In this document: positions 7,948 to 16,988 of the stretch, piece by piece | How the letters are laid out: each line of letters begins with the position of its first letter | Numbering within the stretch: position 1 is the stretch's first letter | IMG/VR virus record: IMGVR_UViG_3300032156_000889 | Location: 1 to 38,389 of that record | Direction: 5' to 3' (one strand) | DNA from: a virus | DNA length: 38,389 bases | Made by a program: the position numbers and the translations under genes | Notes under the pieces: generated by a model | The model's input: the letters and a program-made list of their open reading frames with translations, nothing else | What the model was told of the DNA's origin: nothing | Database searches by the model: none

Positions 7948-9026
7948 AAATTTATAAAATCTTTGCGCTTCCTAGTCATACTTTTGTCGATAAGGTCTCA
8001 GGGACAGATTATGTTAGAGTGATACAACCTCTCAAATATTTGGACGGTTATAAAGATAAGGAGGTTGAGTTTCAGGTTAAAGTTTATGATCATTCACAGA
8101 ATAAGTCTTTTGATTGGCGGGATATTTTCAGAGACTATGATGCTATTTATTTTAATTATACCTCAAATGATGTTGGTTATGCGATAATGGGACTTCTGGC
8201 TCAAAAATATAATCGTAAGTTAATTTGTGATATAGATGATGATATTTTCAATATCCTTCCAAATAATCCAGCTCATGAAGTATTTAAGAAAGGTGCTTGG
8301 GGAAATGTGGTAGTTAGGGCAGTTTTGGAGGATGTAGCCCATGTTACCTGCACCAATTCACACCTCAAGCATTCATTGGAGTTCAATGCTCAAAAAATGA
8401 AGGGAATTACGGTTATTCCAAATTACATTGATCTTTCTCTTTATAAATACCGGTGTAAGTTTAAAGACAGAGGTTATTATAAGGCCCTTCACTTTGGTTC
8501 TTCAACCCATCATGGCGATCTCTATTCTCCGGCTTTTGTTGAGGGTTTGGATCGAATAATGAAAGAATACCCTAATTTTACTTTTACAACAATCGGCTCG
8601 CATATTCCTAGATTTAAGAATAAATGGGGTATAAGATATGAAATCGCTTTTGGACATCAAGACCTTTTTGAGTGGATCAAAATGATGCCTGAAATTATGG
8701 ACGATACTGATTTTATGTTAGTACCTTTGGACAATAATACATATACAAGAAGTAAAAGCTCAATTAAAAGATGGGAAGTAAGTTCTTATAAAATTCCGTT
8801 TATCGGACAAAAAATTCGTCAATATAATGAAGTTGTAACTCACGGAGTAGATGGTTTATTATGCTCCACAGCAGACGAATGGTATAGTGCTATAAAGTTA
8901 ATGTTGGATAATCCCTCTAAAAGGAAAGAATTTGGTGAAGCTGGATATAAACGAACGGTTAAAGAGGCACAAATTCAAAATCATCTCGAAGAATATTCCG
9001 ATATGCTGAAAAAGGTATTGACTTGA
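7944..9026 (+). CDS. Glycosyltransferase, GT4-like (GT-B fold)
   Basis: 360 residues, normal length. N-terminal domain contains KLICDIDDDIF and VTCTNSHLKHSL then VIPNYIDLSLY, the usual inter-domain region of GT4 enzymes. The C-terminal donor-binding domain shows LVPLDNNTYTRSKSSIKRWE, then HGVDGLLCSTADEWYSAI, the conserved GT4 end. It would use an NDP-sugar to extend a surface glycan. Last gene of the sugar cassette; promoter and leader 2 follow directly. Confidence 0.88.
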   Translation: MKIYKIFALPSHTFVDKVSGTDYVRVIQPLKYLDGYKDKEVEFQVKVYDHSQNKSFDWRDIFRDYDAIYFNYTSNDVGYAIMGLLAQKYNRKLICDIDDDIFNILPNNPAHEVFKKGAWGNVVVRAVLEDVAHVTCTNSHLKHSLEFNAQKMKGITVIPNYIDLSLYKYRCKFKDRGYYKALHFGSSTHHGDLYSPAFVEGLDRIMKEYPNFTFTTIGSHIPRFKNKWGIRYEIAFGHQDLFEWIKMMPEIMDDTDFMLVPLDNNTYTRSKSSIKRWEVSSYKIPFIGQKIRQYNEVVTHGVDGLLCSTADEWYSAIKLMLDNPSKRKEFGEAGYKRTVKEAQIQNHLEEYSDMLKKVLT

Positions 9027-9057
9027 CAATACATTATAATAATAAAAATAATTCTTC

Positions 9058-9085
9058 TCTTGACTTCTTAAAAATATGATATAAT
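9058..9085 (+). promoter_or_regulatory. Extended -10 promoter of leader 2
   Basis: TGATATAAT (9077-9085) is an extended -10. The best -35 is TCTTGA/TTGACT around 9058-9065, giving a 14-16 nt spacer. The bases after it (TATCGAGG) match those after the promoter at 32046-32075, so both likely start RNA at the same place. A further TTGACA at 9023-9028 has no good -10. Confidence 0.6.
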
Positions 9086-9091
9086 ATTATC

Positions 9092-9188
9092 GAGGTTACA
9101 GGCGAACGCTCGTAGCTCTCTACGATCAACCTGCTTGTAGATTTCAAGATAGTTAGTACTGTCTTGAATTTTATAGGCAGGTTTTTTT
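9092..9188 (+). terminator. Leader RNA 2 with switchable hairpin and intrinsic terminator
   Basis: First structure: AGGTT (9093-9097) with AACCT (9128-9132), enclosing CGTAG/CTACG (9111-9115 with 9120-9124). Terminator: AACCTGC (9128-9134) with GCAGGTT (9177-9183), enclosing TTCAAGA/TCTTGAA (9143-9149 with 9162-9168), then a run of seven T (9182-9188). The AACCT segment is shared, so the two folds exclude each other. Same design as leaders 1, 3 and 4 although the primary sequence differs. Confidence 0.7.
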
Positions 9189-9235
9189 ATGGGTAAAAAA
9201 CATGTTTAGGTTATTAGAAGTTGCCATTATCAAAT

Positions 9236-9439
9236 ATGCCACTAGGACCAGGGGTAAGATACAGATACAAAAAAGGAACAAAGATAAGATTGGCGTTTCG
9301 AGGAAACAAAGTAATCGAAGCGAAAAATATGAAAACTGGTAAAACTCATACACAAGCAGAATTTAAAAAAGACAAGAAGAAAAAGAAAAAAGGTTACAAC
9401 TTTAAAAAGATGGAAAAGAAATTAAGAGTGGTTTATTAA
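9236..9439 (+). CDS. Small, very basic protein, probable virion or DNA-binding role
   Basis: 67 residues from ATG 9236, chosen over an upstream TTG because of the AAATATG context common in this genome. N-terminus MPLGPGVRYRYKKGTK, C-terminus a Lys-rich run around residues 45-60. Such small basic proteins often sit directly ahead of the internal virion genes in this type of phage; function unknown. It is the first gene after leader 2. Confidence 0.65.
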   Translation: MPLGPGVRYRYKKGTKIRLAFRGNKVIEAKNMKTGKTHTQAEFKKDKKKKKKGYNFKKMEKKLRVVY

Positions 9440-9642
9440 GATTTTCTGACTTTATGTTTTAGGAAGTGAAAAATCAAGCATGAAGTTACGAAAAAGAACC
9501 AAAAACCTACATGGTAAATCTTGATAGGTAACGGTTCAAAAATAATATTTAGAAACCAAAAAGCAATATTAATAAAAATTATCAAAAGGAGAGGAATAGC
9601 AATTAAATATTTTAACAACTTAAAAACAGTTTTTATTTTCAC
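9436..9642 (-). CDS. Possible small membrane protein on the opposite strand
   Basis: 68 codons from a GTG at 9642 with two hydrophobic stretches (residues about 10-30 and 42-60), as in a two-pass membrane protein. A TATAAT element lies just upstream on the same strand (around 9651-9656). It occupies the whole 230-nt gap in the rightward late genes and converges with 9236-9439. AT-rich DNA easily gives hydrophobic frames, so this is tentative. Confidence 0.35.
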   Translation of the reverse strand: MKIKTVFKLLKYLIAIPLLLIIFINIAFWFLNIIFEPLPIKIYHVGFWFFFVTSCLIFHFLKHKVRKS

Positions 9643-9671
9643 ATTATTAATTATACCAAAAATATAAAAAT

Positions 9672-10850
9672 ATGGCTACAGGAACATGGTCAATAGGAGG
9701 ATATAAACTTCCCGATTATCATATTACGGAAACATTGGCAAATTGGGGAATATTGCCAAAAAGTTCAACATTTATAAATCCGGTTTATGCGGCTGAATAT
9801 CAAGCTCCAGCGATTACAGGTGGAGGTGGTGGTGGAGGTGGTGGTGGAAGTTGGGGAGGAACTACAACAGCTCCCGCAGTTCAAGGAGTATCAACAGGTG
9901 GTACTCCCGCAGGTTATAACCTTAATAGTCAAGGAACTCTAGTTCAGTCAGACGTAAACGCAGGCGGTGGTGGAACAGTTGATCCTTATGCCGCCTTAAG
10001 AGGCGAAATCTCCGGTGGCTGGGACACATATATTAATTCACTTGATCAACAGTTGGGTCAACTACCTGGACAAAGATCAACTCTTGAAAGTCAAGCCCAA
10101 ACTCAAGCAACGGGTGGTCAACAAGATATAACCGGCCAACAGAACTTAGCCCTACAGGACATCGAAGGTTTACGGACTAAAGCAACAGAAAATCAAGTAA
10201 AATCCCTAAAAGACGTAGGAAGTAACATTGGGAACCTGATGAACGCCGGACAGGTAATGCTCGGATCACGTGGCGCAGGAGACAGTTCTGCCGCCAATAT
10301 GTATTCTTATGCTTTAACAAAAATGGGTAGTAAAGAAAGAGGCAACGTCATGGGTCAGACCAAATCAATTATGGCAGACCTTGATACAAGAGAAGGACGC
10401 TTAAATGAAATCACCAATCAGGAGAAGAACAAACTCACTAATTGGTTGAATACACAACTTGGCAGTATCGCTCAATGGTTTCAGACAGCCCAACAGAGCT
10501 TAACGCAACAAAAAGGGGTGGCAGGTCAACAGAAAAGCTCTGATTTAGCTCAACTATCTAAGAGTTTGTTAGATCAGGCGACCCAGATGGCGATGTACTA
10601 CAAAAGTCAACATGATAATTTAATGTCTGGTTTGAATACATGGGCGGCAAATCATTCAACCGACATAAACAGCTTAAGAACGAATTTACAGGCTGTTTCC
10701 CAACTACCTATTTCTCAAGTCCAAGCTCAACCGATTGCCGGTATGCCAGCATTTTCAGGAAACAACTTTAATTTACCTGGTTTTACTGGGTATGGCGCTG
10801 GATCAACACCAGATTGGAAGAAATATCCAAATAACGGCTATAGCTATTAA
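9672..10850 (+). CDS. Internal virion / ejection-type protein with polyglycine linker
   Basis: 392 residues. Order: a short N-terminal segment (GTWSIGGYKLPDYHIT), a hydrophobic-to-Ala part ending YAAEYQ near residue 42, an uninterrupted run of ten Gly (about residues 51-60), then a long Gln/Ala/Ser-rich, helical coiled region (about 120-330), and a Pro/Gly-rich end. No enzyme motif. Composition and position before the 1061-residue protein fit podoviral internal core or ejection proteins that leave the head with DNA. AAAAATATG start, no Shine-Dalgarno. Confidence 0.6.
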   Translation: MATGTWSIGGYKLPDYHITETLANWGILPKSSTFINPVYAAEYQAPAITGGGGGGGGGGSWGGTTTAPAVQGVSTGGTPAGYNLNSQGTLVQSDVNAGGGGTVDPYAALRGEISGGWDTYINSLDQQLGQLPGQRSTLESQAQTQATGGQQDITGQQNLALQDIEGLRTKATENQVKSLKDVGSNIGNLMNAGQVMLGSRGAGDSSAANMYSYALTKMGSKERGNVMGQTKSIMADLDTREGRLNEITNQEKNKLTNWLNTQLGSIAQWFQTAQQSLTQQKGVAGQQKSSDLAQLSKSLLDQATQMAMYYKSQHDNLMSGLNTWAANHSTDINSLRTNLQAVSQLPISQVQAQPIAGMPAFSGNNFNLPGFTGYGAGSTPDWKKYPNNGYSY

Positions 10851-10869
10851 AAGTTAATCCAAAATAAAT

Positions 10870-10929
10870 ATGGCATTAACTTTAAATCGTAATATTAAGG
10901 GACAATTTTTAAAGGGTTATATTATGTGA
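10870..10929 (+). pseudogene. Short ORF remnant, possibly of a homing-type gene
   Basis: 20-codon frame beginning MALTLNRNIKGQFLKGY and ending at TGA 10927-10929, in an otherwise empty 156-nt gap. The G-Q-F-L-K-G turn resembles the start of many phage HNH proteins (G-R/K-F-x-K-G), while its first five residues equal those of the next large protein (MALTL). It may be a deletion scar. Very tentative. Confidence 0.25.
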
Positions 10930-11006
10930 AAGATGTGATTATAAATTAATAATGTTTCACGAAGAAGAATGGGAAAGTTATTTTAAATTTAATTTAGAAA
11001 CAAGAA

Positions 11007-14000
11007 ATGGCACTTACACTCAAAAATATTGCTAACAAGATCGGAGAATTATTTAATCAGGGAGTAAGTAACTTTCAAGGCAATGTTTCCGCTATTGCTA
11101 ATCCCCAGACAAGATCGACTTGGTTTCAGGGGTTTACTCCACCTTTACAAGGCCCAATTGGTCAAGGTATTCGTAATGTTCAGGCAATGGCCAGACCAAC
11201 GGTATTTCCTACTTTAGCCCGAAGCGTTACTCCTCAAATGCCCCAACAATTACGACAGCCTATTTCCAATCTTCAACAGAATTTAAAGTTATTCACCAAT
11301 CCTCAAACGGTAGGAACAATGTTAAAAGGATTTATTCCTTCTCAAGCATTAAATATTAAAGAGGATTTATTTGGTGAGTCGGGAGTAAATAAGACAAGAG
11401 AGTTTTTAGAAAGCAAAACACCGAAAGGAAAGATTGCCCAATGGTTATACAAGCAGATAGTTTACAATCCTAAAGAAAGATATTTCTCAAAAGGGATGAT
11501 CGGGGATGTGAACAGAATTGCTTTAGCGGAAAAGCAATATAAAAACAAACTAATCTCCAAAAAACAACTTGAGGATATAAAAGTAGGAGCAATGATAAAT
11601 CCTATTTTTGCAGTAAGTATGGGAATTAAAGAGAAGCCCCCAGTACAGGGAGGAGTAATTACAAAAATAAAGCCTGAAGTGCCAGTGAAGTTACCAAAAA
11701 ATATCCAAGAGCAAATCCAACAATCAACAGCCAGTGAGTTAGGTACGATTCCAACTTCTTTAGAAGCCAATAAAAAACCGTTATTTGTAATAAAATCAGG
11801 GCAAAAGCTCCCACAGGCGCCAGGTGGAACATCAGGAGAAATTATACCACAAGAGAAATATGCTTACAATGTTAATCTTGAAAAATTAAATTTAAAACCA
11901 GAAGAAAAGGCAAATCTTAAAAAAACTATTGATATTGCTACTCCAGAACTACAGAAATTTAAAGGTAAAACTCTTTCAAATGAAGAAGTAGTAAAAGCCG
12001 CTAAAACATCAGAAATTCTACAGAAAACAACTACAAGAGATGCTACCTTACAGGCAGAAGCGGCACTTTTAAAAGCTCGACAACAAATGGTATCTTTAGA
12101 TAAGGAAGTTGCACAACTTGCTAAATCCGGTAATACTCCACAACTTCGAGCAAAACTTACAGAATTGGTTGATACTTTGAAAGTGGTTTCCTCAAATGCA
12201 GGTGAGAAAGGTAGACAATTACAAGCTTTATCAATTAATGCAGGTGATGAATCATTAAGACAACAAATATTAAAAGATATTTTAAAAACAGAAACAGATA
12301 GTAATAAAGTAATCGAGGGAGCGATGAAAGTTAATTGGGACAATGCCAATGAAGTATCTAAATTTTATCGGGCTTTTGTCAAACCGTCAGTCGGGCAGAT
12401 TATTGATGAATATCGGTATAACAATATGCTTTCTAATCCGAGGACTCATTTAAGAAATGCCTTTTCAAATTTAGTTCAAACATTTCTGACAAGACCGGCG
12501 ACAATAGCCATGAAAGGCGATATTAAAGGGGTAGGACAATACTATACGGGTGCATTAAAAAGTTTTCCAGAAGCGGTTGAAGCTTTTGTAAAATCTTTTA
12601 AGGGAGAAACACCAATAGCCAAACCTGATTTACAATATATTTCTACTCATAAACTTCCACGATTTATGACTATTCCTACAAGAGCGATGGAGGCTGCTGA
12701 TAAATTCTTTTCAGCTTTAATCAAGGGTGGAGAAATGGCAAGAGGAGCAACCGAACAGGAAGCAATAAAAACCGCAGAATATTCGCTTTTTAGACAGGGA
12801 TTAAAACCAGAAGGACAAGGAAAATTATTAAATGGTATAGATTCGCTTACTAACTGGATGTATAAAGCACCTAAAGCTGTCAGATGGTTTGCTCCTTTTA
12901 TCAGAACACCAATGAATTTTGCTAAACAATGGATCGAATATAGTCCTTTAGGTGTTGGGACACTTCCTGGGGCGGTAAACAAACAAGAACAACTGGCTAA
13001 AGCTATGATTGGATCAATAGTAACGGCAGTTGGTGCTAAAGTAGCATTAGATGGAAGAACAACTTGGTCTGCACCAACCGATCCAAAACAGAAAGAAGCA
13101 TTTTACGCTACAGGAAGAAAACCATTTTCAGTAATGATTGGTAACAAGTGGGTATCTATGCAATATTTAGGACCATTTGGATTGGCTTTAGCTATTCCTG
13201 CTGCTTTTAAATATCAATATGATGAATCAAGGACAGCCTTAACTGATGACCAGATTACAAAAGCAGCCCAAAGTCTAATGGGAATGGCTGAATATTTTTC
13301 AGGACAGACTTTTTTAGAGGGAATAAATAACTTTGTAAAACTGGCTTCAGGCGATGTTGATTATACACTTCCTAAAAACCTCGCCTATACTACAGGACAG
13401 GTTATTCCACTTGAAGGGTTGGTTCGCTATGTTTCAACAATAATAGATAATGTTTATAGAAAGCCGAAAGGGTTTATGCAACAGTTACAAGGAAATATCC
13501 CGTTTGCCAGTAAGCAATTACCCAACTATACGATGCCTTTTGGCGAACCATCAACTAGAGAAAGAATAAATTTGGCTACTCCTTATGATATTACGACAAA
13601 TAGACCCGAATATGAACAAATGTATCAGGAAAGAGGTCAAAAACTTCAACAAAATGCCGTTATCAACAAAATGAAGACTGACTATGAACAAGGAACACCA
13701 ACTACCTCTCAAACAGGAACAGGTAATTTAGAGATGGATAAGGCTAAACTTAAATATTCTAATCAAGACACGATGTTGTCAAGAAATTACTTTCTATATA
13801 AAGACGGAGACACGATAAAAAAGATAGATTTCTTATTCCAACCGAAAGAACCTACATTAACAGGTAATACAGAGCTTGATAAAAAATCAGTCTCTAAATA
13901 CAAAGGAGAAATTACCAAAAAAGCTAATGATATTTATACACTTTACGAGAAAGGATTTTACACATCAGATCAGGCGGAAGCGGAACTGGCTAAACTTAAG

Positions 14001-14192
14001 ACAATTTCCGATAAGCTAAAAGCACCAGCAAAACCCAAGAAAGTTACCTTTAAGATTACTAAACCGCCTAAACTAAAAACAATCAAACTTAAACTAGGGA
14101 AACCAAAGAAACTAAAGAAAATCAAGTTGCCGGTGATCAAAGAACCGAAGAAAGTTAAGTTAAGTTTGACAAAAGGAATTAAAAGAATATAA
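11007..14192 (+). CDS. Large internal virion protein (polyvalent/ejection type) with Lys-rich tail
   Basis: 1061 residues. Helical, Gln/Lys/Ala-rich overall. Around residues 466-500 there is a segment (RYNNMLSNPRTHLRNAFSNL) of the kind found in phage large polyvalent or ejected virion proteins. Residues about 370-410 predict coiled coil. The last 55 residues are a series of short basic repeats (KPKKVTFKITKPPKLK style) that could bind DNA. No catalytic motif seen. With 9672-10850 it forms the probable ejection module. A strong promoter lies inside its final codons (14166-14193). Confidence 0.65.
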   Translation: MALTLKNIANKIGELFNQGVSNFQGNVSAIANPQTRSTWFQGFTPPLQGPIGQGIRNVQAMARPTVFPTLARSVTPQMPQQLRQPISNLQQNLKLFTNPQTVGTMLKGFIPSQALNIKEDLFGESGVNKTREFLESKTPKGKIAQWLYKQIVYNPKERYFSKGMIGDVNRIALAEKQYKNKLISKKQLEDIKVGAMINPIFAVSMGIKEKPPVQGGVITKIKPEVPVKLPKNIQEQIQQSTASELGTIPTSLEANKKPLFVIKSGQKLPQAPGGTSGEIIPQEKYAYNVNLEKLNLKPEEKANLKKTIDIATPELQKFKGKTLSNEEVVKAAKTSEILQKTTTRDATLQAEAALLKARQQMVSLDKEVAQLAKSGNTPQLRAKLTELVDTLKVVSSNAGEKGRQLQALSINAGDESLRQQILKDILKTETDSNKVIEGAMKVNWDNANEVSKFYRAFVKPSVGQIIDEYRYNNMLSNPRTHLRNAFSNLVQTFLTRPATIAMKGDIKGVGQYYTGALKSFPEAVEAFVKSFKGETPIAKPDLQYISTHKLPRFMTIPTRAMEAADKFFSALIKGGEMARGATEQEAIKTAEYSLFRQGLKPEGQGKLLNGIDSLTNWMYKAPKAVRWFAPFIRTPMNFAKQWIEYSPLGVGTLPGAVNKQEQLAKAMIGSIVTAVGAKVALDGRTTWSAPTDPKQKEAFYATGRKPFSVMIGNKWVSMQYLGPFGLALAIPAAFKYQYDESRTALTDDQITKAAQSLMGMAEYFSGQTFLEGINNFVKLASGDVDYTLPKNLAYTTGQVIPLEGLVRYVSTIIDNVYRKPKGFMQQLQGNIPFASKQLPNYTMPFGEPSTRERINLATPYDITTNRPEYEQMYQERGQKLQQNAVINKMKTDYEQGTPTTSQTGTGNLEMDKAKLKYSNQDTMLSRNYFLYKDGDTIKKIDFLFQPKEPTLTGNTELDKKSVSKYKGEITKKANDIYTLYEKGFYTSDQAEAELAKLKTISDKLKAPAKPKKVTFKITKPPKLKTIKLKLGKPKKLKKIKLPVIKEPKKVKLSLTKGIKRI

Positions 14193-14193
14193 T
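14166..14193 (+). promoter_or_regulatory. Strong sigma70 promoter of leader 3
   Basis: TTGACA (14166-14171), 16-nt spacer, TATAAT (14188-14193): both hexamers are perfect. It overlaps the last codons of the upstream gene. Predicted start near 14200, leading into leader 3 and the tail genes. Confidence 0.75.
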
Positions 14194-14199
14194 TAAATT

Positions 14200-14284
14200 G
14201 TTCAAAGTAAAGTCTTGCTGAATTAAATTTTTCAGACGGCTTTGTTAGTTCCGATTTCTCGGAATTGACAAGGTCGTTTTTTTT
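14200..14284 (+). terminator. Leader RNA 3 with switchable hairpin and intrinsic terminator
   Basis: Terminator: 14236-14247 with 14266-14277 and GTTCCGA/TCGGAAT (14248-14254 with 14259-14265) make a continuous 19-bp stem including wobble pairs, with a TTTC loop and eight T (14277-14284). An earlier hairpin joins GTC and TGAA (from about 14212) to TTCAGAC (14231-14237), whose AC overlaps the first bases of the terminator arm; it therefore competes only weakly. Its stem length matches leader 1. Confidence 0.65.
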
Positions 14285-14310
14285 ATGGTTAAAAATTCTT
14301 TTATAAAAAT

Positions 14311-15033
14311 ATGAGCGCAATGACGGAGGCAAATATCTTAAACGCCGCCTACACAAACGTAGAAGGCGATACTACCGGTTGGGACTCTTCTTCAGAAGAT
14401 TATTTAGCGGGTCGAAGATGGGCAAATCAGGCTATTAATAAGTGGGAGAACTATATCAATTCAAGATCGGGCTCACAGCTTCCTATTAGATGGAAAGGTT
14501 TATGGACTCCTCTTTCAGCATCAGCGTCAGATGTTGTTAAGGAGATAACGGCAGGAACTTATACCTACGATTGTCCGACTGACATGAAATATCCGGCAAG
14601 TTATGTGAGGACAGTTAGAAACGGAAATTCTACCTACTGGGATGTTGTTGGGCCTGACTATGTTCCTTCACTTGATGATAGCACTTATCACTACTGCTAT
14701 TTTACAGGAAACCAGAAGGACGGATTTACTCTTAACTTCAATCCCGAACTGACCTTAACTACAGGAGACACAATTTCTTACGAATATTACAAGACTGCGA
14801 CTACTTTTACGGCCACTTCCTCAACTACCGAAATGGATGACCCGTATTTCATCGTGGCTTATGTAACCGCAATGTTTATGAAAGATGACGACCCTGACCA
14901 ATTTAAAGTATTCATGGATGAGGCAGAAAGTCGGCTTGACCAGATGGCAACCAATAATATAATCGGTCTTGAAGGAGTCGATGACGTTATAAAAGAAACC
15001 CTGAAGGGGGGGAATATTGGATTTGGTGATTAA
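14311..15033 (+). CDS. Head-tail adaptor-like protein (podoviral)
   Basis: 240 residues. Helical N-terminus (TEANILNAAYTNVEGD... then a long helix with RRWANQAINKWENYI), a beta-rich middle, and a C-terminal helical part (DDPDQFKVFMDEAESRLDQM). Similar layout and size to gp4/gp11-type adaptors that sit between portal and tail tube. Followed after 2 nt by the large tube/hub-like protein, which is the usual order in podoviruses. The call rests on layout and position rather than on a diagnostic motif. AAAAATATG start. Confidence 0.6.
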   Translation: MSAMTEANILNAAYTNVEGDTTGWDSSSEDYLAGRRWANQAINKWENYINSRSGSQLPIRWKGLWTPLSASASDVVKEITAGTYTYDCPTDMKYPASYVRTVRNGNSTYWDVVGPDYVPSLDDSTYHYCYFTGNQKDGFTLNFNPELTLTTGDTISYEYYKTATTFTATSSTTEMDDPYFIVAYVTAMFMKDDDPDQFKVFMDEAESRLDQMATNNIIGLEGVDDVIKETLKGGNIGFGD

Positions 15034-15035
15034 TT

Positions 15036-16979
15036 ATGAAAAAAACAGTCTATATACCATTGGATAAATTTAACGGTGGTGTAAACAAATTACTGGATGA
15101 AGCCAGAATCGGTTTACACGAAGCAAAAGAGGCAACCAATCTTCTTCAGGTTCAGGACGGATTATGGCATCCACGTTGGGGAACAGCTTACTACGGAGCA
15201 GATCATTTAGATGTTATTGATGGTGCGGCAGAATATGTAAAAAGTGATGGAACTACTGAACTTATCGTCATTTCTGGAGGCATAGCTTATAGTTCACAGG
15301 ACGGAGGAACGGCAACTCCACTTACAGGAGCATTATTTACTCCAGATATCCAATGTTATTTTCTTCAGATTGCCTCTTTTTTATATATCGCCAACGGGAC
15401 AGACAATCTGGTTAGATATGACGGAACTGATCTACACACCTACGAGTCTGTTCCTGTCCCAACCTCTCTGGCGGCAACCGCTTCAGGAATGACCGGATCA
15501 ACCTATGTTTACTATGCGCAGGTTACGGCACTAAATGACATCGGAGAGACTACAGGATCGACAGAGGCTTCAGTCAGCTGTTCAAAGCTACGGGATACTT
15601 GGGTTTCTGCCAGCGAGTATATTACATGGACTTGGACTCCTCCGGCATCAGGAACATTTAATCGGTATCAAGTCTATGTAGGAGATGAGACAGGAGACGA
15701 GCATTTACTAGGTTCAACCACTACTAATTCCTTCAAGGATGATGGAACGCTTGACATCAACCCATATATTGAACCGCCTCTTTCAAACACAACTACAGCG
15801 CCTAAATTTAAGGATATGTGTCTTTCAGGTAACAGGATTTGGGCGACTAACGATCCGAATAATAAATATACAGCCTATTTTTCAGGGACAGGAACACGGA
15901 TAGGTTCATTCTCCGATTTCTACGGCGGAGGGTGGATTAACCTTGAAAAAGGAGGGCGTGAAATGCCAACTGCTGTCAGACATTACCAGTCAGGGACTGG
16001 ACAGGGAATGGCAACGGTACTTTGTCGGACGCCAGAAGGTAGAGGCGCTGTTTGGCAGATCGAGATTTCAACTGCTACTGTTGGGGATACTTCCTTCTCG
16101 ATCCCATCAGCCGTCAAGGTAGTCGGCTCATCGGGAACTGACAGCCAACTCTCAGTAACGGCAGATAATAATAACATCTGGTTTTTCAACAGGCGTGGTA
16201 TGTTTACGCTTGGGCCGGAGAAGAATTTTTACGGAATTTTAAGAACTAATGAACTTTCATCAAGAATAAGACCGTATATTCAGGGTTTCACTGGGTCAGC
16301 GATTAATAAAGTTTGTGGTTATTTCTATGATGCTAAGGTTTTCTTTTCAGTTCCGACAGCTGGAACTATCAACAATAGAATAATGTACTATGATACTGAG
16401 AGAATAAATTGGGTAGTAGATTGGTCTATTGGGGCTAAGCAATTCTTAGAATATACCGATACTTCAAAAAACAGTCATTTATTATATGTTCCAAATACTG
16501 GAAATAAACTAATTGAGATTTCTCCAAACGTTAAGGGCGATTTAGGAACGGCTTTTTACACTTCATATATCTCCGGTCGGTATCCTTTGTCTAAACTTTG
16601 GAAAGATTTTATGAAGGTTAAAAAAGTCTATATTAAACTTGGTTCACCACGTGGATCGGTCAATTTCTCAATTACGGGAACAGGTCGGTCAACTCCTTTT
16701 TCAAGTATCGGAACGGCTACTATCTCAAATCTAATTTCAATGACTGGGATGGGATTTGATCTTATGGGGACTATCGAAATGGGAGATACAGCAGGAACTC
16801 CGACTACATTTGCCGATACGTCAGATACCCGTTACGTCAAAATCAGAAAAAAAATAAGAGATATTCAATTTCAAATTACAACTAATTCAATGAATGCTGA
16901 TTATACGTTATTGGGATTTATTATTGAGGGCGTCCCATTGAAGACGAAGCCACCGGCAGCATGGCGAATTACCAATTAA
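15036..16979 (+). CDS. Tail hub / tubular-protein-B-like structural protein
   Basis: 647 residues, beta-rich. Begins with a segment like the first domain of podoviral tail tube or stabilisation proteins (DKFNGGVNKLLDEARIGLHEA, then LWHPRWGTAYYG), has Thr/Gly-rich strands with a fibronectin-like part at about 140-250 (TSLAATASGMTGSTYVYYAQ), and later propeller-like blades (IMYYDTERINWVVDW). Together with the adaptor before it and the fibre after it, this fits the nozzle or hub of a short tail. No enzymatic motif seen. Confidence 0.65.
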   Translation: MKKTVYIPLDKFNGGVNKLLDEARIGLHEAKEATNLLQVQDGLWHPRWGTAYYGADHLDVIDGAAEYVKSDGTTELIVISGGIAYSSQDGGTATPLTGALFTPDIQCYFLQIASFLYIANGTDNLVRYDGTDLHTYESVPVPTSLAATASGMTGSTYVYYAQVTALNDIGETTGSTEASVSCSKLRDTWVSASEYITWTWTPPASGTFNRYQVYVGDETGDEHLLGSTTTNSFKDDGTLDINPYIEPPLSNTTTAPKFKDMCLSGNRIWATNDPNNKYTAYFSGTGTRIGSFSDFYGGGWINLEKGGREMPTAVRHYQSGTGQGMATVLCRTPEGRGAVWQIEISTATVGDTSFSIPSAVKVVGSSGTDSQLSVTADNNNIWFFNRRGMFTLGPEKNFYGILRTNELSSRIRPYIQGFTGSAINKVCGYFYDAKVFFSVPTAGTINNRIMYYDTERINWVVDWSIGAKQFLEYTDTSKNSHLLYVPNTGNKLIEISPNVKGDLGTAFYTSYISGRYPLSKLWKDFMKVKKVYIKLGSPRGSVNFSITGTGRSTPFSSIGTATISNLISMTGMGFDLMGTIEMGDTAGTPTTFADTSDTRYVKIRKKIRDIQFQITTNSMNADYTLLGFIIEGVPLKTKPPAAWRITN

Positions 16980-16988
16980 TTTTTAAAT

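Noticed and set aside
9023-9051. TTGACA at 9023-9028 as a second promoter
   Set aside because: At 16-18 nt distance no acceptable -10 exists (AAATAA), and the TATAAT nearby is only 6 nt away.
11864-12982. Minus-strand frames inside the large internal virion gene
   Set aside because: They are opposite to a long rightward frame with strong coding pattern and have no initiation context.
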